Assembly: GCF_039909015.1 (NCBI RefSeq) | Contig: NZ_CP150919.1 | Coordinates: 1,030,501-1,094,500, forward strand | DNA length: 64,000 nt | Origin: Pseudomonas grandcourensis | GTDB taxonomy: Bacteria; Pseudomonadota; Gammaproteobacteria; Pseudomonadales; Pseudomonadaceae | Direction of reading: 5' to 3' | Shown here: piece after piece, positions 53,061 through 61,490 of the stretch | Layout of the letters: every line of letters begins with the position of its first letter | How positions within the stretch are numbered: the stretch's first letter is position 1 | The notes under the pieces: model-generated | Seen by the model: the letters and a program-made list of their open reading frames with translations, nothing else | The model's database searches: none | What the model was told of the DNA's origin: nothing | Program-made: the position numbers and the translations under genes

Positions 53061-54491
53061 TCAACCCTGATGTTGGAGCAGGCGGCCCAAGGTCTGCACT
53101 GCTTCATCAATCCGCGGCGAATACGGCGCCCCACAGCCAATACGCACAAAGTGATCGAAGCGCCTGGCATTGGAAAAGATATCCCCAGGCGAAATCTGGA
53201 TGCCGGCCTTCAGCGCGTCGTGAAAAAACGTCATCGATGAATGCCGGCGAGGCAGTTCCACCCATAACAGCGTGCCGCCCTGGGGGTTGGTCACGTGGGT
53301 GCCGAGGGGGAAGTGGCGAATAATCGCCTCGCTCATCTGTTGACGTTGTTGGGTCAGGGTTTTCCTCAACCGCCGCAGGTAACGCTCGTAGGACGGTGTA
53401 CGCATGAATTCACTGGCTGCCAGTTGCGATAGCACCTCGCACCCCCGCGACTGCGCATGCTTGAGCATCTCCACGCGGTCGTGCCATTTGCCGGCGCTGA
53501 TCCAGCCCAGGCGCATGCCCGGTGCCAGGGTTTTGTTCAGCGAGGCGCAATAGATCACGTTGTCAGTGCGGTCCCAATGCTTGAGCGTGGACAGCGGTTG
53601 CTCGCTGTCCACCAGGTCACCGTAGGTGTCGTCCTCGATCAGTACGGTGTCATGCTCGGCGCACAGTTTCACCAGCCGCGCCTTGTTGGCGTCGGGCATG
53701 ATGCTGCCCAGCGGGTTTTGCAGGTTGGGAATGACGATCAGTGCCTTGACCCGTTCGGTGCCTTGCAGCAGTCGTTGCAGGGCCTGCAGATTGAGCCCGG
53801 TGTGGGCCGAGGCCGGCACCTCCAGCACGCGCAGGTTCAGGCTTTCGAGAATCTGCAGCAGACCGTAGAAGGTCGGCGACTCCACGGCCACGGTGTCGCC
53901 GGGGCGGGTGACTGCGCGCAAGGCCAGGTTGATCGCTTCGGTGGCGCCGTTGGTGATCACGATCCGCTCGGGGGCCAGGTGAGTCTTGCTGGCCAGAGCC
54001 CGTCGGGCCAGGAGGTTGCGCAAATCGCTGTTGCCACAGGTGCCGCCCGCGGTGCCAAACAGGCAGGCGTCGTAGCGCAGCGCCTTGATCATGTGGTCTT
54101 GCAAGGTCTTGAGCGGATAAAGCTGCGGCGCGCAGTAGGCGCTGGCGAAGTTGACCTTGATCGTCGCGCGCTGACTGGCCTTGAGCACCGCGCAGACCTG
54201 TTCATGAATGCCGACATACGCGCGGGTATCCAGCGCTGGCGCCAGGGCAATCGGGGCGGGCCTGGGCAGGGTGTCGGGCTGGCGAATGTAGTTGCCGGAA
54301 CGCGGCCGGGCTTCCAGCACACCGCAGTCTTCCAGTTCCCGGCACACCTGCACGGCGGTCGACAGGCTGACGGCGTGTTTTTCCATCATCAACCGGATCG
54401 AGGGCAGGCGTTCACCGGTTTTCAGGGTGCCGCTGCGGATAGCGTCCAGGTAGTGGTTGGCCAGCTGGCGATACAAGGGGGGCGTGTTCAT
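53061..54491 (-). CDS. Second MocR-type regulator
   Basis: This 476-residue protein has an N-terminal GntR helix-turn-helix ('TLKTGERLPSIRLMMEKH') and an aminotransferase-like domain. Its PLP lysine is in 'VIYCASLNKTLAPGMRLGW', and 'SRSGNYIRQPD'-like linker residues follow the winged helix. The ATG at 54491 follows GAGGTC. It lies tail-to-tail with the metallo-beta-lactamase-fold gene, so it borders the cluster on the other side from the first MocR gene. Control of the cluster is possible but not shown by orientation. Confidence 0.9.
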   Translation of the reverse strand: MNTPPLYRQLANHYLDAIRSGTLKTGERLPSIRLMMEKHAVSLSTAVQVCRELEDCGVLEARPRSGNYIRQPDTLPRPAPIALAPALDTRAYVGIHEQVCAVLKASQRATIKVNFASAYCAPQLYPLKTLQDHMIKALRYDACLFGTAGGTCGNSDLRNLLARRALASKTHLAPERIVITNGATEAINLALRAVTRPGDTVAVESPTFYGLLQILESLNLRVLEVPASAHTGLNLQALQRLLQGTERVKALIVIPNLQNPLGSIMPDANKARLVKLCAEHDTVLIEDDTYGDLVDSEQPLSTLKHWDRTDNVIYCASLNKTLAPGMRLGWISAGKWHDRVEMLKHAQSRGCEVLSQLAASEFMRTPSYERYLRRLRKTLTQQRQQMSEAIIRHFPLGTHVTNPQGGTLLWVELPRRHSSMTFFHDALKAGIQISPGDIFSNARRFDHFVRIGCGAPYSPRIDEAVQTLGRLLQHQG

Positions 54492-54642
54492 GATGACCTC
54501 GGCAGTTGCACCACTGAGGTCTGGGCTGGAAAGTGAGTTGACGCTCCCCGCAGGCGGACCCGTGGTGCTCATGGGTGAAGGGAAGTGGTGTTCTGCGTCG
54601 ATACTGGAAGAGTAATCGCGGTTTTGCCCGAATCACGGGCAA

Positions 54643-54674
54643 TAAAAAGCCCCGCACTGATGGCGGGGCTTTTT
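54643..54674 (-). terminator. Terminator of the 54709-55413 gene
   Basis: AAAAAGCCCCGC pairs with GCGGGGCTTTTT around a 7-base loop and has T-runs on both strands. It lies 35 bases past the stop of the minus-strand hypothetical gene. Confidence 0.88.
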
Positions 54675-54708
54675 AGTCAGTCGCTGAAGACCTTGTGGCG
54701 AGGGGGCC

Positions 54709-55413
54709 TTACTGTGCGGCGATGGAATAACCATCGAACGCAGTCTGCTGCTGCAGGGCGGTGATGATGTTCTTGCGGTTGACCGCTTGCTCGGCGCCGC
54801 TGTTGTCCAGGAACGTCTCGCTTTCCAGTTCCGCCTCTTCGCCTTCGCCAACGAAGGTGAAACCGAGGAACTCCAGGGCTTCACGGTCGACGTTCAGACG
54901 TGAGCGCGGAGTGCGCAACGGCAAGGTGACGCTCATGCCGTCCTTGCTGATGGTGAACACTTCGACTTCTTTCTTGGCCTTGGCGGCTTTGCTCTTGCCG
55001 CCGCTCGGGTTGCTGATGGCCTGGTGGGTCTGGTTCAGCACTTTCAGGGCCAGGCCGTAGACGATTTCCTGGAACGCCGGGTCGTCCTTGAAGCTGGACA
55101 GGATGCGGCTGATCGGGAATTTGCTGCTCAGGTCTTCCAGGGCGGCGATGTCGGCGGCCTCGGCGTCCTTGAGCTGCTTGAGCTGGCCCATCAGTTCGTA
55201 GGCTTTGTCATCGTCGAAGCTGTCGTGGGCCTGACGGATGGCGGCACGCAGTTCGCGGATCTGGTCGCTTTCGCGGGTGGACTGGAAAGCGTCCAGCACC
55301 ATCTCGCTGATGGTTTTTGCCTGGGACACGTGTTGTGAAAGATTGATGGAGTTTTCGTATTCCGCTTTGGACGACAAGGTGACTAGGGTTTCAGCGGTAT
55401 TGGAATCGGACAT
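54709..55413 (-). CDS. Hypothetical acidic cytoplasmic protein
   Basis: I do not recognise this 234-residue protein. The N-terminal ~110 residues are predicted helices, with a coiled-coil-like stretch 'ELRAAIRQAHDSFDDDKAYE' and 'LMGQLKQLKDAEAADIAALE'. A short Lys-rich linker ('GGKSKAAKAKKEVEVF') joins a beta-containing C-terminal part ('PLRTPRSRLNVDREALEFLG'). No signal peptide or membrane segment is seen. AGTGAAATTTCA precedes the ATG, with a weak ribosome-binding site. The coiled coil, linker and compact domain recall nucleoid or scaffold proteins, but only in general layout. Confidence 0.75.
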   Translation of the reverse strand: MSDSNTAETLVTLSSKAEYENSINLSQHVSQAKTISEMVLDAFQSTRESDQIRELRAAIRQAHDSFDDDKAYELMGQLKQLKDAEAADIAALEDLSSKFPISRILSSFKDDPAFQEIVYGLALKVLNQTHQAISNPSGGKSKAAKAKKEVEVFTISKDGMSVTLPLRTPRSRLNVDREALEFLGFTFVGEGEEAELESETFLDNSGAEQAVNRKNIITALQQQTAFDGYSIAAQ

Positions 55414-55717
55414 TGAAATTTCACTACTTCTATAACTTGAATAGGGGTGAGAAAGCCCGGGGGCTTTTTCAGGTCGCCTAATCTATTGGACCGGGGCGCG
55501 GTTGTCACGGCCCAACGGACGGGTTGGCGAAATCTTCCTGAAAAGGGATACATGCAGGGCAGGGAAAACCTGAAAAATTCGATACATCGTCTGCTAAGTA
55601 CACGGATTGAGGAACACCAACGACAGTGGCGCCGATTGCTACGTATTCACTGCTGTGTAATCGGGGGCTTAATGAATCTAAAAGACATGGCCTTGGGAAG
55701 GTCATGTCCTGCACAAT
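55414..55717. other. AT-richer intergenic region
   Basis: No gene is supported. It sits between the start of the hypothetical gene and the end of the metalloprotease gene, both on the minus strand. Base composition shifts toward AT from here through about 57180. No insertion sequence or repeat was recognised. Confidence 0.4.
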
Positions 55718-57025
55718 TTACCGAGAAGCCTTATTGCTCGGTTTTGACTCATTTGCTGCAGAATTAATGGCCTTGACAAAATACATGGATCTTCCGGAAG
55801 AGTCCGCGGCTGTATATGTCAAGCTCACGGTCTCGGCGATTTTTTGGGGCTGAGGTTGTGCAGGCGTTTCACGATACACATCATACCGAACAGCATCATT
55901 AGATTGATCCCAGCCAAAAGTTATTTTTGTTATGGTAGACCCTGTCTTTCTGAAATTGGTGGCGGGGCTGGCGGTGTATGTCGAAAGTCGCATGGCGTTT
56001 TCGCGAAAAGCTCTCGCCATATCAGCTGTAAGAGCATCCCCTCGAGGCTGTCCATTTTCATCACGAACTAACGGTGTCGAATAGTAAGGCCCGTACCATG
56101 CTCCACACATTATTGAAGTGTTGTAACCAAATCCGTAACCACTTGCTGGGTCACTAGGCGAACAGTGAAAACCGCTGGCGTTGTGTCCAATTTCATGACG
56201 AAAGACAAAGCTACCTGCATTGACAGAAGTACGTCCCGGCATATTGCCGTATCCAACAGCAGGACTACCCTCACCATTAAAGAACCCAGCTACGACATCC
56301 GGAGCGTATTGGTCAATTCCTGAAGAAAAAATAGTAAGAAGCTGATGTAAAGTTTCTTTCGAAGCTAGATAGTTTGGTTCAACTATTTGAATGCCCGCAA
56401 GTTTCATGGATACATTAGTGACTAATGAGTTACGAAGAGCTAGATTTACAGTCTCCATCTCAGCTAAAGAAAATGCATGAGGGTCTACGACCACATTAGC
56501 GTAAGCGCGAGAAAAACCTGCAAGCACCTCAATCACTCGCGGTTCATTGTCCGCTGTCGTTTTCGAGGAGGAGGGTGCCATTAACAAGTTGTCGGTGCTA
56601 ATGACGCTATCTTCTACTGACGAGTCAGGATACTTCTCACGAGTAAATATACTTTTGCCATCGGCATTGACCCGTAAAATGCCCTGTTTGCCTGGAACCT
56701 CGATTATCGCTGTCAGACTCCCGTCTTTGGCGCGAACAGTAATGAGTGATCCCATGGATTTATCCGGCATTCGAAGATTTCCGCTTTCAACGGTATAACC
56801 ATCAATGACCTTCGAGCCTGAGCGCTCAAATACAGCGGGCGCTATCAAGTCCGCATACAATTCTGCGGTGGTCTTGGCAGCCACATTCTCAATCACCCAA
56901 CTCTTTGGTTCGATGGAATCAGGCGGCGTTGGATGTGCACATGCACCGAGTAGCACCACCACCGAAGCAGCACACAACGCGGAGGAAGCACGCCGAATAA
57001 AACGCACATCTACAGTGTCATGCAT
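55718..57025 (-). CDS. Secreted lipoprotein metalloprotease with metzincin-like motif and FN3-like domain
   Basis: This 435-residue protein has a lipoprotein signal ('VVVLLGACAHP'), a middle catalytic domain and a fibronectin-type-III-like C-terminus ('FGWDQSNDAVRYDVYRE', 'YFVKAINSAANES'). The zinc motif is HEIGHNASGFH (56165-56197). It has the three His and the Glu of HExxHxxGxxH, but the Gly sits one position late and Ser occupies the usual Gly place. A possible Met-turn is 'TSIMCGAW'. It is probably an outer-membrane or surface-anchored protease. The gene is AT-richer than its neighbours, which suggests acquisition. GGGAGAAGGGCC precedes the ATG. Confidence 0.8.
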   Translation of the reverse strand: MHDTVDVRFIRRASSALCAASVVVLLGACAHPTPPDSIEPKSWVIENVAAKTTAELYADLIAPAVFERSGSKVIDGYTVESGNLRMPDKSMGSLITVRAKDGSLTAIIEVPGKQGILRVNADGKSIFTREKYPDSSVEDSVISTDNLLMAPSSSKTTADNEPRVIEVLAGFSRAYANVVVDPHAFSLAEMETVNLALRNSLVTNVSMKLAGIQIVEPNYLASKETLHQLLTIFSSGIDQYAPDVVAGFFNGEGSPAVGYGNMPGRTSVNAGSFVFRHEIGHNASGFHCSPSDPASGYGFGYNTSIMCGAWYGPYYSTPLVRDENGQPRGDALTADMARAFRENAMRLSTYTASPATNFRKTGSTITKITFGWDQSNDAVRYDVYRETPAQPQPQKIAETVSLTYTAADSSGRSMYFVKAINSAANESKPSNKASR

Positions 57026-57180
57026 GGCCCTTCTCCCTTGAAGAACGCGATCAATGTCGTTGACTGACCTTGTTCAGGGCCACTGCAGTCACGGAGCATT
57101 GAACGCGCATTTTCGGGAGAGCGATACTGTCAATGTTGACAGGTCGACGATCTATTTTTACTTGAACATCAGGTTCCTAC

Positions 57181-58008
57181 TTAGGGATGCAACAACTTCT
57201 GCGCGCGTTTGTCGGCCAGATGCTGAACCACCAGCCGGCCGATCAGCACCAGCAAGGTCAGGCTGATCAGCAACACCGAAATCGCCGCGACGCTCGGGTC
57301 GACGTTATCGCGCAAGCCGCTCCAGATGCGTTTGGGCAAGGTATCGACGTTGACGCTGGTAATGAACAGCGTCACCGCCACCTCTTCCCAGGACAGGGCG
57401 AAACCCAGCAGGGCGGTGGAGGCCAGGCCCAGTTTCAGGTTCGGCAAAATCACCATGAACGTGGTCTGCATCAGGCTGGCGCCGAGGTTGCGCGAGGCCA
57501 GTTCGATGCGTCGGTCGATCTGGCTCAAGGCCACCAGCATGGTCACCACGCCGTACGGCACCACCATGATCACGTGGGCAATCACCACGCCGGTCAGGGT
57601 GTCGTAGCCCATGCCCGGTGCGAAGCGGCCGAGCTTGGTCTCCATGAAGTACAGCACCAGCGCGGAAATCACCGGCGGAATCGCCATCGGCAACAGCACC
57701 AGGCCCATCAGCGCCGTGGCCCATTTGGAGCGCATGTACCAGATGCCGAGGCTGAAGCTGGCCGCCAGCAACGTGGCGATAATGCTGGTGGCAAAAGCGA
57801 TGGTCAGGCTCTGGCTGATGGCGTGGAACCAGTCCGGGTTGCTCACCAGCGCCTCGTAGTGGCGCAGCGACCAGTTGCCTTCGGGCATCGACAGGAAGCG
57901 TTTGCTGGTGAACGACACGGGAATGACCGTCAGCAGCGGGAACAGCATGAAGGCCATGGCGACCACGGCCAACAGCCGGGTACTCAGGCTTGTGCGATGG
58001 GTATTCAT
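57181..58008 (-). CDS. ABC transporter permease (PotC-like)
   Basis: This 275-residue inner-membrane protein has six transmembrane segments and the permease EAA-type loop 'ASRNLGASLMQTTFMVILPN'. It is like the PotC/spermidine-putrescine family, also used for other amines and opines. It is the last gene of a four-gene minus-strand operon (ATPase, binding protein, two permeases) and is spaced 7 bases from the other permease. Confidence 0.9.
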   Translation of the reverse strand: MNTHRTSLSTRLLAVVAMAFMLFPLLTVIPVSFTSKRFLSMPEGNWSLRHYEALVSNPDWFHAISQSLTIAFATSIIATLLAASFSLGIWYMRSKWATALMGLVLLPMAIPPVISALVLYFMETKLGRFAPGMGYDTLTGVVIAHVIMVVPYGVVTMLVALSQIDRRIELASRNLGASLMQTTFMVILPNLKLGLASTALLGFALSWEEVAVTLFITSVNVDTLPKRIWSGLRDNVDPSVAAISVLLISLTLLVLIGRLVVQHLADKRAQKLLHP

Positions 58009-58015
58009 AGTGATC

Positions 58016-58888
58016 TCAGCCTGCCAGTCGATTCACGCGGGTCATTTTCAACAGCACCCAGATCAGCGCGCTGACCAGGGCCAGCAACACCACACTGAGT
58101 GCAGCCCCCAGGCCCCAGTTGCTGGTCTGGAACATTTGCAGGAACACGTATTCGGCGATCATCACCGTTTGCCCACCACCCAACAGCACCGGGGTGATGA
58201 AGAAGCCCAGGCAGAACACGAAGACCATGATGAACGCGCCCAGGATCCCCGGCAGGGTCTGCGGCAGCAGCACTTGCCAGAAGGTGCGCAAGGCACCGGC
58301 ACCCAGGCCCCGCGAGGCCATGAGCACACGCTGGTCCAGTTGACGCATGGTCGACAGCAGCGGGAACACCGCATAAGGGATCATCACGTGGAGCATGCCG
58401 ATGACCACGCCGATTTCATTGCGGCTCAGTTGCAACGGTTGATCGATCAACCCCATGCCCATCAGCCCGTTGTTGAGCACGCCGTTGCTGCGCAGCGCGA
58501 TCAACCAGCCGAAGGCCCGCACCAGCACGGAAATCCAGAACGGGATGAAGATGCAGATCTCCACCACGCGCTGCCAGAACGGCGGGCTGAACACCCAGCA
58601 GTACGCCAGCAGATAACCGATCACCAACGCCAGGCAGCTGACGGTCAGGCACAGGCGCAAGGTGCGCCAGAGCATTTCGTGGATCGCAGGGTCGGTGGCG
58701 ATGCGCTGGTACTGCTCGATGCCCGGTGTCGGCAGCGAGAAGCTCCAGCCGACCACGCCGAGAAACGGCAGCACGTAGAAGACCAGCAGCAACACCGGCA
58801 GCGGAAACAGCAGCAGGCTGCGCTCCAGGCCCGGCGAGCTGAACCGGGGCTTGGGGTGGGGCAGGGTTGAGGCCAGGGTGGTAGTCAT
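58016..58888 (-). CDS. ABC transporter permease (PotB-like)
   Basis: This 290-residue membrane protein has six to seven transmembrane segments and the loop 'ASRGLGAGALRTFWQVLLPQ' typical of the ABC permease family. The ATG at 58888 is used because the GTG at 58894 is only two codons ahead and less likely. It starts 10 bases after the binding-protein stop. With the PotC-like protein it forms the membrane channel. Confidence 0.9.
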   Translation of the reverse strand: MTTTLASTLPHPKPRFSSPGLERSLLLFPLPVLLLVFYVLPFLGVVGWSFSLPTPGIEQYQRIATDPAIHEMLWRTLRLCLTVSCLALVIGYLLAYCWVFSPPFWQRVVEICIFIPFWISVLVRAFGWLIALRSNGVLNNGLMGMGLIDQPLQLSRNEIGVVIGMLHVMIPYAVFPLLSTMRQLDQRVLMASRGLGAGALRTFWQVLLPQTLPGILGAFIMVFVFCLGFFITPVLLGGGQTVMIAEYVFLQMFQTSNWGLGAALSVVLLALVSALIWVLLKMTRVNRLAG

Positions 58889-58898
58889 GGTCACAGGC

Positions 58899-60011
58899 TC
58901 ACTTGGACAACCGCGTCAGATACTCTTCCAGGGCTTTGGAGTAGTTGTCGGCGTACCACTGGGCGTTGAGGGCGATCTGTTTTTTCAGGTTTTCTTCGGA
59001 GGCGCAGTTGGCTTCCAGTTGCTTGGCCGACATCAACTTTTCCGTGGCGCTGTTGGAAGGCCCGTTGCCCAGCAGTTCGAACAGCTTGAGCTGGCCTTCG
59101 GGTTGCAACGCCTGCTGGATGAACTGCATGGTCGGTTGCGTGCCGCCGGGGTTGCCGTTCAATACCGCCCAACTGCTGGAGTTGATGAAACCGTTGTCGA
59201 AGCTCCAGCGCACGCGGTTGTCGGTGTCTTCGCTGAGCAGCTTGGCGCGGGTGTGCCAGATCGCACCCACCGACACTTCGCCTTCGACCATCAGTTGCTG
59301 GCTCTCGGCCCCCGAGCTCCAGAACGACAGGACGTGAGGCTTGATCTCGTCGATCTTCTTCATCGCCCGTGGCACGTCCAGCGGGTACAGCTGATCAGGC
59401 GGAACGCCGTCGGCCAGCAGTGCCGCTTCGAGCATGCCGTTCATCCACTTGTACAGCGTGCGTTTACCGGGGAATTTCTTCACGTCCCAGAAATCGGCCC
59501 AGGTCTTGGGCCCGTTTTCGCCAAACTTTTCGCTGTCCCAGGCCATGACGTAGCTGAACTGGTAGCTGGCGATACCGAATTCGGACGACAGCGCCGGGGC
59601 CACCTGATCGCGCTTGATGGTGTTGTAGTCCAGCGGTTGCAGGATCTTTTCCCGGCCCAGCACGAGGGCGCTGTAGCTCTCGACATCGACCACGTCCCAG
59701 CTTGGTTGACCGCTGGCCAGTTGCGAGCGGATTGCGCCTTCGGTCGGGCCGGCGCCGTCGATGCGCACCTGGATGCCGGTGTTCTTGGTGAAAGTGTCCG
59801 TCCACGCCGAACGGAACGCGTTCAGGGCATCGCCACCCCAGTTGACCACCACCAGCGGCTTGTCCGCCGACCAGCTGATGCCGCTGCGCAGTGCCAAAGG
59901 CACCGCCGCCAGCAGGCCCATGGCCTGGATAAAGGTGCGACGGTTGATCTGACCGTCACGGGTCTTTTCGATAAGCACTTCAATGCAGTCTTGTTGGTGA
60001 TCCTGGCGCAT
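58899..60011 (-). CDS. ABC transporter substrate-binding protein (PotD-like)
   Basis: This 370-residue periplasmic protein starts with a twin-Arg-like signal ('GQINRRTFIQAMGLLAAVPL') and has 'LVVVNWGGDALNAFRSAW', typical of the PotD/PotF cluster. The substrate could be a polyamine or a related cation; binding residues were not resolved. The ATG at 60011 follows GAGGA, which supports it over the TTG at 60017. It lies between the ATPase gene (88 bases) and the permeases. Confidence 0.9.
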   Translation of the reverse strand: MRQDHQQDCIEVLIEKTRDGQINRRTFIQAMGLLAAVPLALRSGISWSADKPLVVVNWGGDALNAFRSAWTDTFTKNTGIQVRIDGAGPTEGAIRSQLASGQPSWDVVDVESYSALVLGREKILQPLDYNTIKRDQVAPALSSEFGIASYQFSYVMAWDSEKFGENGPKTWADFWDVKKFPGKRTLYKWMNGMLEAALLADGVPPDQLYPLDVPRAMKKIDEIKPHVLSFWSSGAESQQLMVEGEVSVGAIWHTRAKLLSEDTDNRVRWSFDNGFINSSSWAVLNGNPGGTQPTMQFIQQALQPEGQLKLFELLGNGPSNSATEKLMSAKQLEANCASEENLKKQIALNAQWYADNYSKALEEYLTRLSK

Positions 60012-60099
60012 GGGCAAGTCCTCAAGCGGCGGGTATGGCAGCGCACACCGGCCTTTTTGTTGTCGTTGGAAGAGAGCTTTGTGACGCAGTTTTCTGGGG

Positions 60100-61191
60100 T
60101 CAGGCCTGCAGCAGGAAGCTTTGCTGCACCGGCCAGCTCAGCCACACCGGCGCGCCGCTGGACATCAGTGCGCCCGGGTGATTGCCGGGCACAGACAAAT
60201 TGATGGGCAATGTGTCACCGCCGACCTTGAGCGCCAGATGGGTACTGGAGCCTTGGTAGACCTTATCGGTGAGTTGCGCGGGCATCACGTTGTAGCCATC
60301 ACGGGTCGGGCACTCGCTGTGCAGTTCCATGTGCTCCGGGCGCACGGCCAGCACGATCGGTTCCGCGCTCAGTGCGTTCGGCGCCTGGGCGTGCAATACG
60401 CTGGTGCCGCAGCGGCCGCTGGCGGTCTGGCCGTTGCGGGCCAGGTTGTCCAGCGGGAACAGGTTCATCTTGCCCAGGAACTCGGCGACGAAACGGCTCT
60501 CGGGGCGGTTGTAGATGTTTTCCGGGGTGTCGACCTGGGTCAGCTTGCCGTGGTTGAAGATCGCGATGCGCGAGGACAGGGCCAGGGCTTCGTTCTGGTC
60601 GTGGGTGACGAACACGAAGCTGGTGCCGACCTGACGGTGGATGCGTTGCAACTCGGTTTGCAGCTGTTCGCGCAGGTTCTTGTCCAGCGCCGACAGCGGC
60701 TCGTCGAGCAGCAGCAGTTCCGGCTCGAACACCAGCGCCCGGGCAATCGCCACGCGCTGCTGCTGGCCACCGGACATCTCGGCGGGCTTCTTGTGCATGT
60801 GCGCACCGAGGCCGACCACTTCTAGGATGTGCTTGACCCGGCGATTGCGCTCTTCGGCGGGGACTTTGCGGATGCGCAGCGGGTAGGCCACGTTGTCGGC
60901 CACACTCATGTGCGGGAACAGCGCATAACCCTGGAACACCATGCCGTAGTTCCGCTTCTCGGCGGAGCGCCTGATGATGTCGACGCCTTGCTCCATCAGC
61001 TTGCCCGAAGTCGGGCTGAGGAAGCCGGCCAGTATCATCAGCAAGGTGGTCTTGCCCGAGCCGGACGGACCCAACAGGGTCAGAAATTCGCCTTGGCGAA
61101 CGTCGAGGTCGACGTTATCCAGCGCCGCGAAACGGCCGTAATACTGGCTGATACCTTGAGCGCTGAGCTGGATCGCTGAACGGCTGGACAC
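60100..61191 (-). CDS. ABC transporter ATP-binding protein (PotA-like)
   Basis: This 363-residue ATPase has Walker A 'LLGPSGSGKTTLLM', the Q-loop 'MVFQGYALFPHMSV', signature 'MSGGQQQRVAIARAL', Walker B 'LLLLDEPLSALD', the H-loop 'VFVTHDQNEAL' and a C-terminal TOBE domain. A GTG at 61191 has AGAGG 9 bases upstream and is preferred; the ATG nine codons upstream (61218) has no ribosome-binding site. It is first in the PotABCD-like operon. Confidence 0.93.
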   Translation of the reverse strand: MSSRSAIQLSAQGISQYYGRFAALDNVDLDVRQGEFLTLLGPSGSGKTTLLMILAGFLSPTSGKLMEQGVDIIRRSAEKRNYGMVFQGYALFPHMSVADNVAYPLRIRKVPAEERNRRVKHILEVVGLGAHMHKKPAEMSGGQQQRVAIARALVFEPELLLLDEPLSALDKNLREQLQTELQRIHRQVGTSFVFVTHDQNEALALSSRIAIFNHGKLTQVDTPENIYNRPESRFVAEFLGKMNLFPLDNLARNGQTASGRCGTSVLHAQAPNALSAEPIVLAVRPEHMELHSECPTRDGYNVMPAQLTDKVYQGSSTHLALKVGGDTLPINLSVPGNHPGALMSSGAPVWLSWPVQQSFLLQA

Positions 61192-61381
61192 AATGAGGTT
61201 CCTCTTTTTATTGCCCATATGACGTACGAGGACGGATGTGAATCCGAAATGGGCTTTGGGCTCATTATTGTTAAAAGTATCGCTACATCAATGGAAATAT
61301 TTTGCCCATATTGGTTAGTTTTATTGAACAAATCCACGGCGTGTTCTGCCCTGACCCAATGTCGCGGAATAGGGCTCTACC

Positions 61382-61473
61382 CTGTAGGAGCGAGCCTGCT
61401 CGCGATTGGGCCATCACATTCAACAATGATGTTGCCTGACACACCGCCATCGCGAGCAGGCTCGCTCCTACAG
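61382..61473. repeat. REPIN (two inverted REP sequences)
   Basis: CTGTAGGAGCGAGCCTGCTC begins at 61382 and its inverted copy ends at 61473. It lies between the ABC operon start and the LysR gene end. Confidence 0.9.
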
Positions 61474-61490
61474 AGGATTTGCTGTGGGTT

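Noticed and set aside
42163..54491. NRPS/PKS-type or known mangotoxin/fragin-like cluster
   Set aside because: No adenylation, condensation, ketosynthase or carrier-protein sequence is present in the region; only the AurF-like enzyme is shared with those pathways.
12718..61473. CRISPR-like array from repeated short palindromes
   Set aside because: The repeats are dispersed single or paired REP elements between genes, without regular spacers or cas genes.
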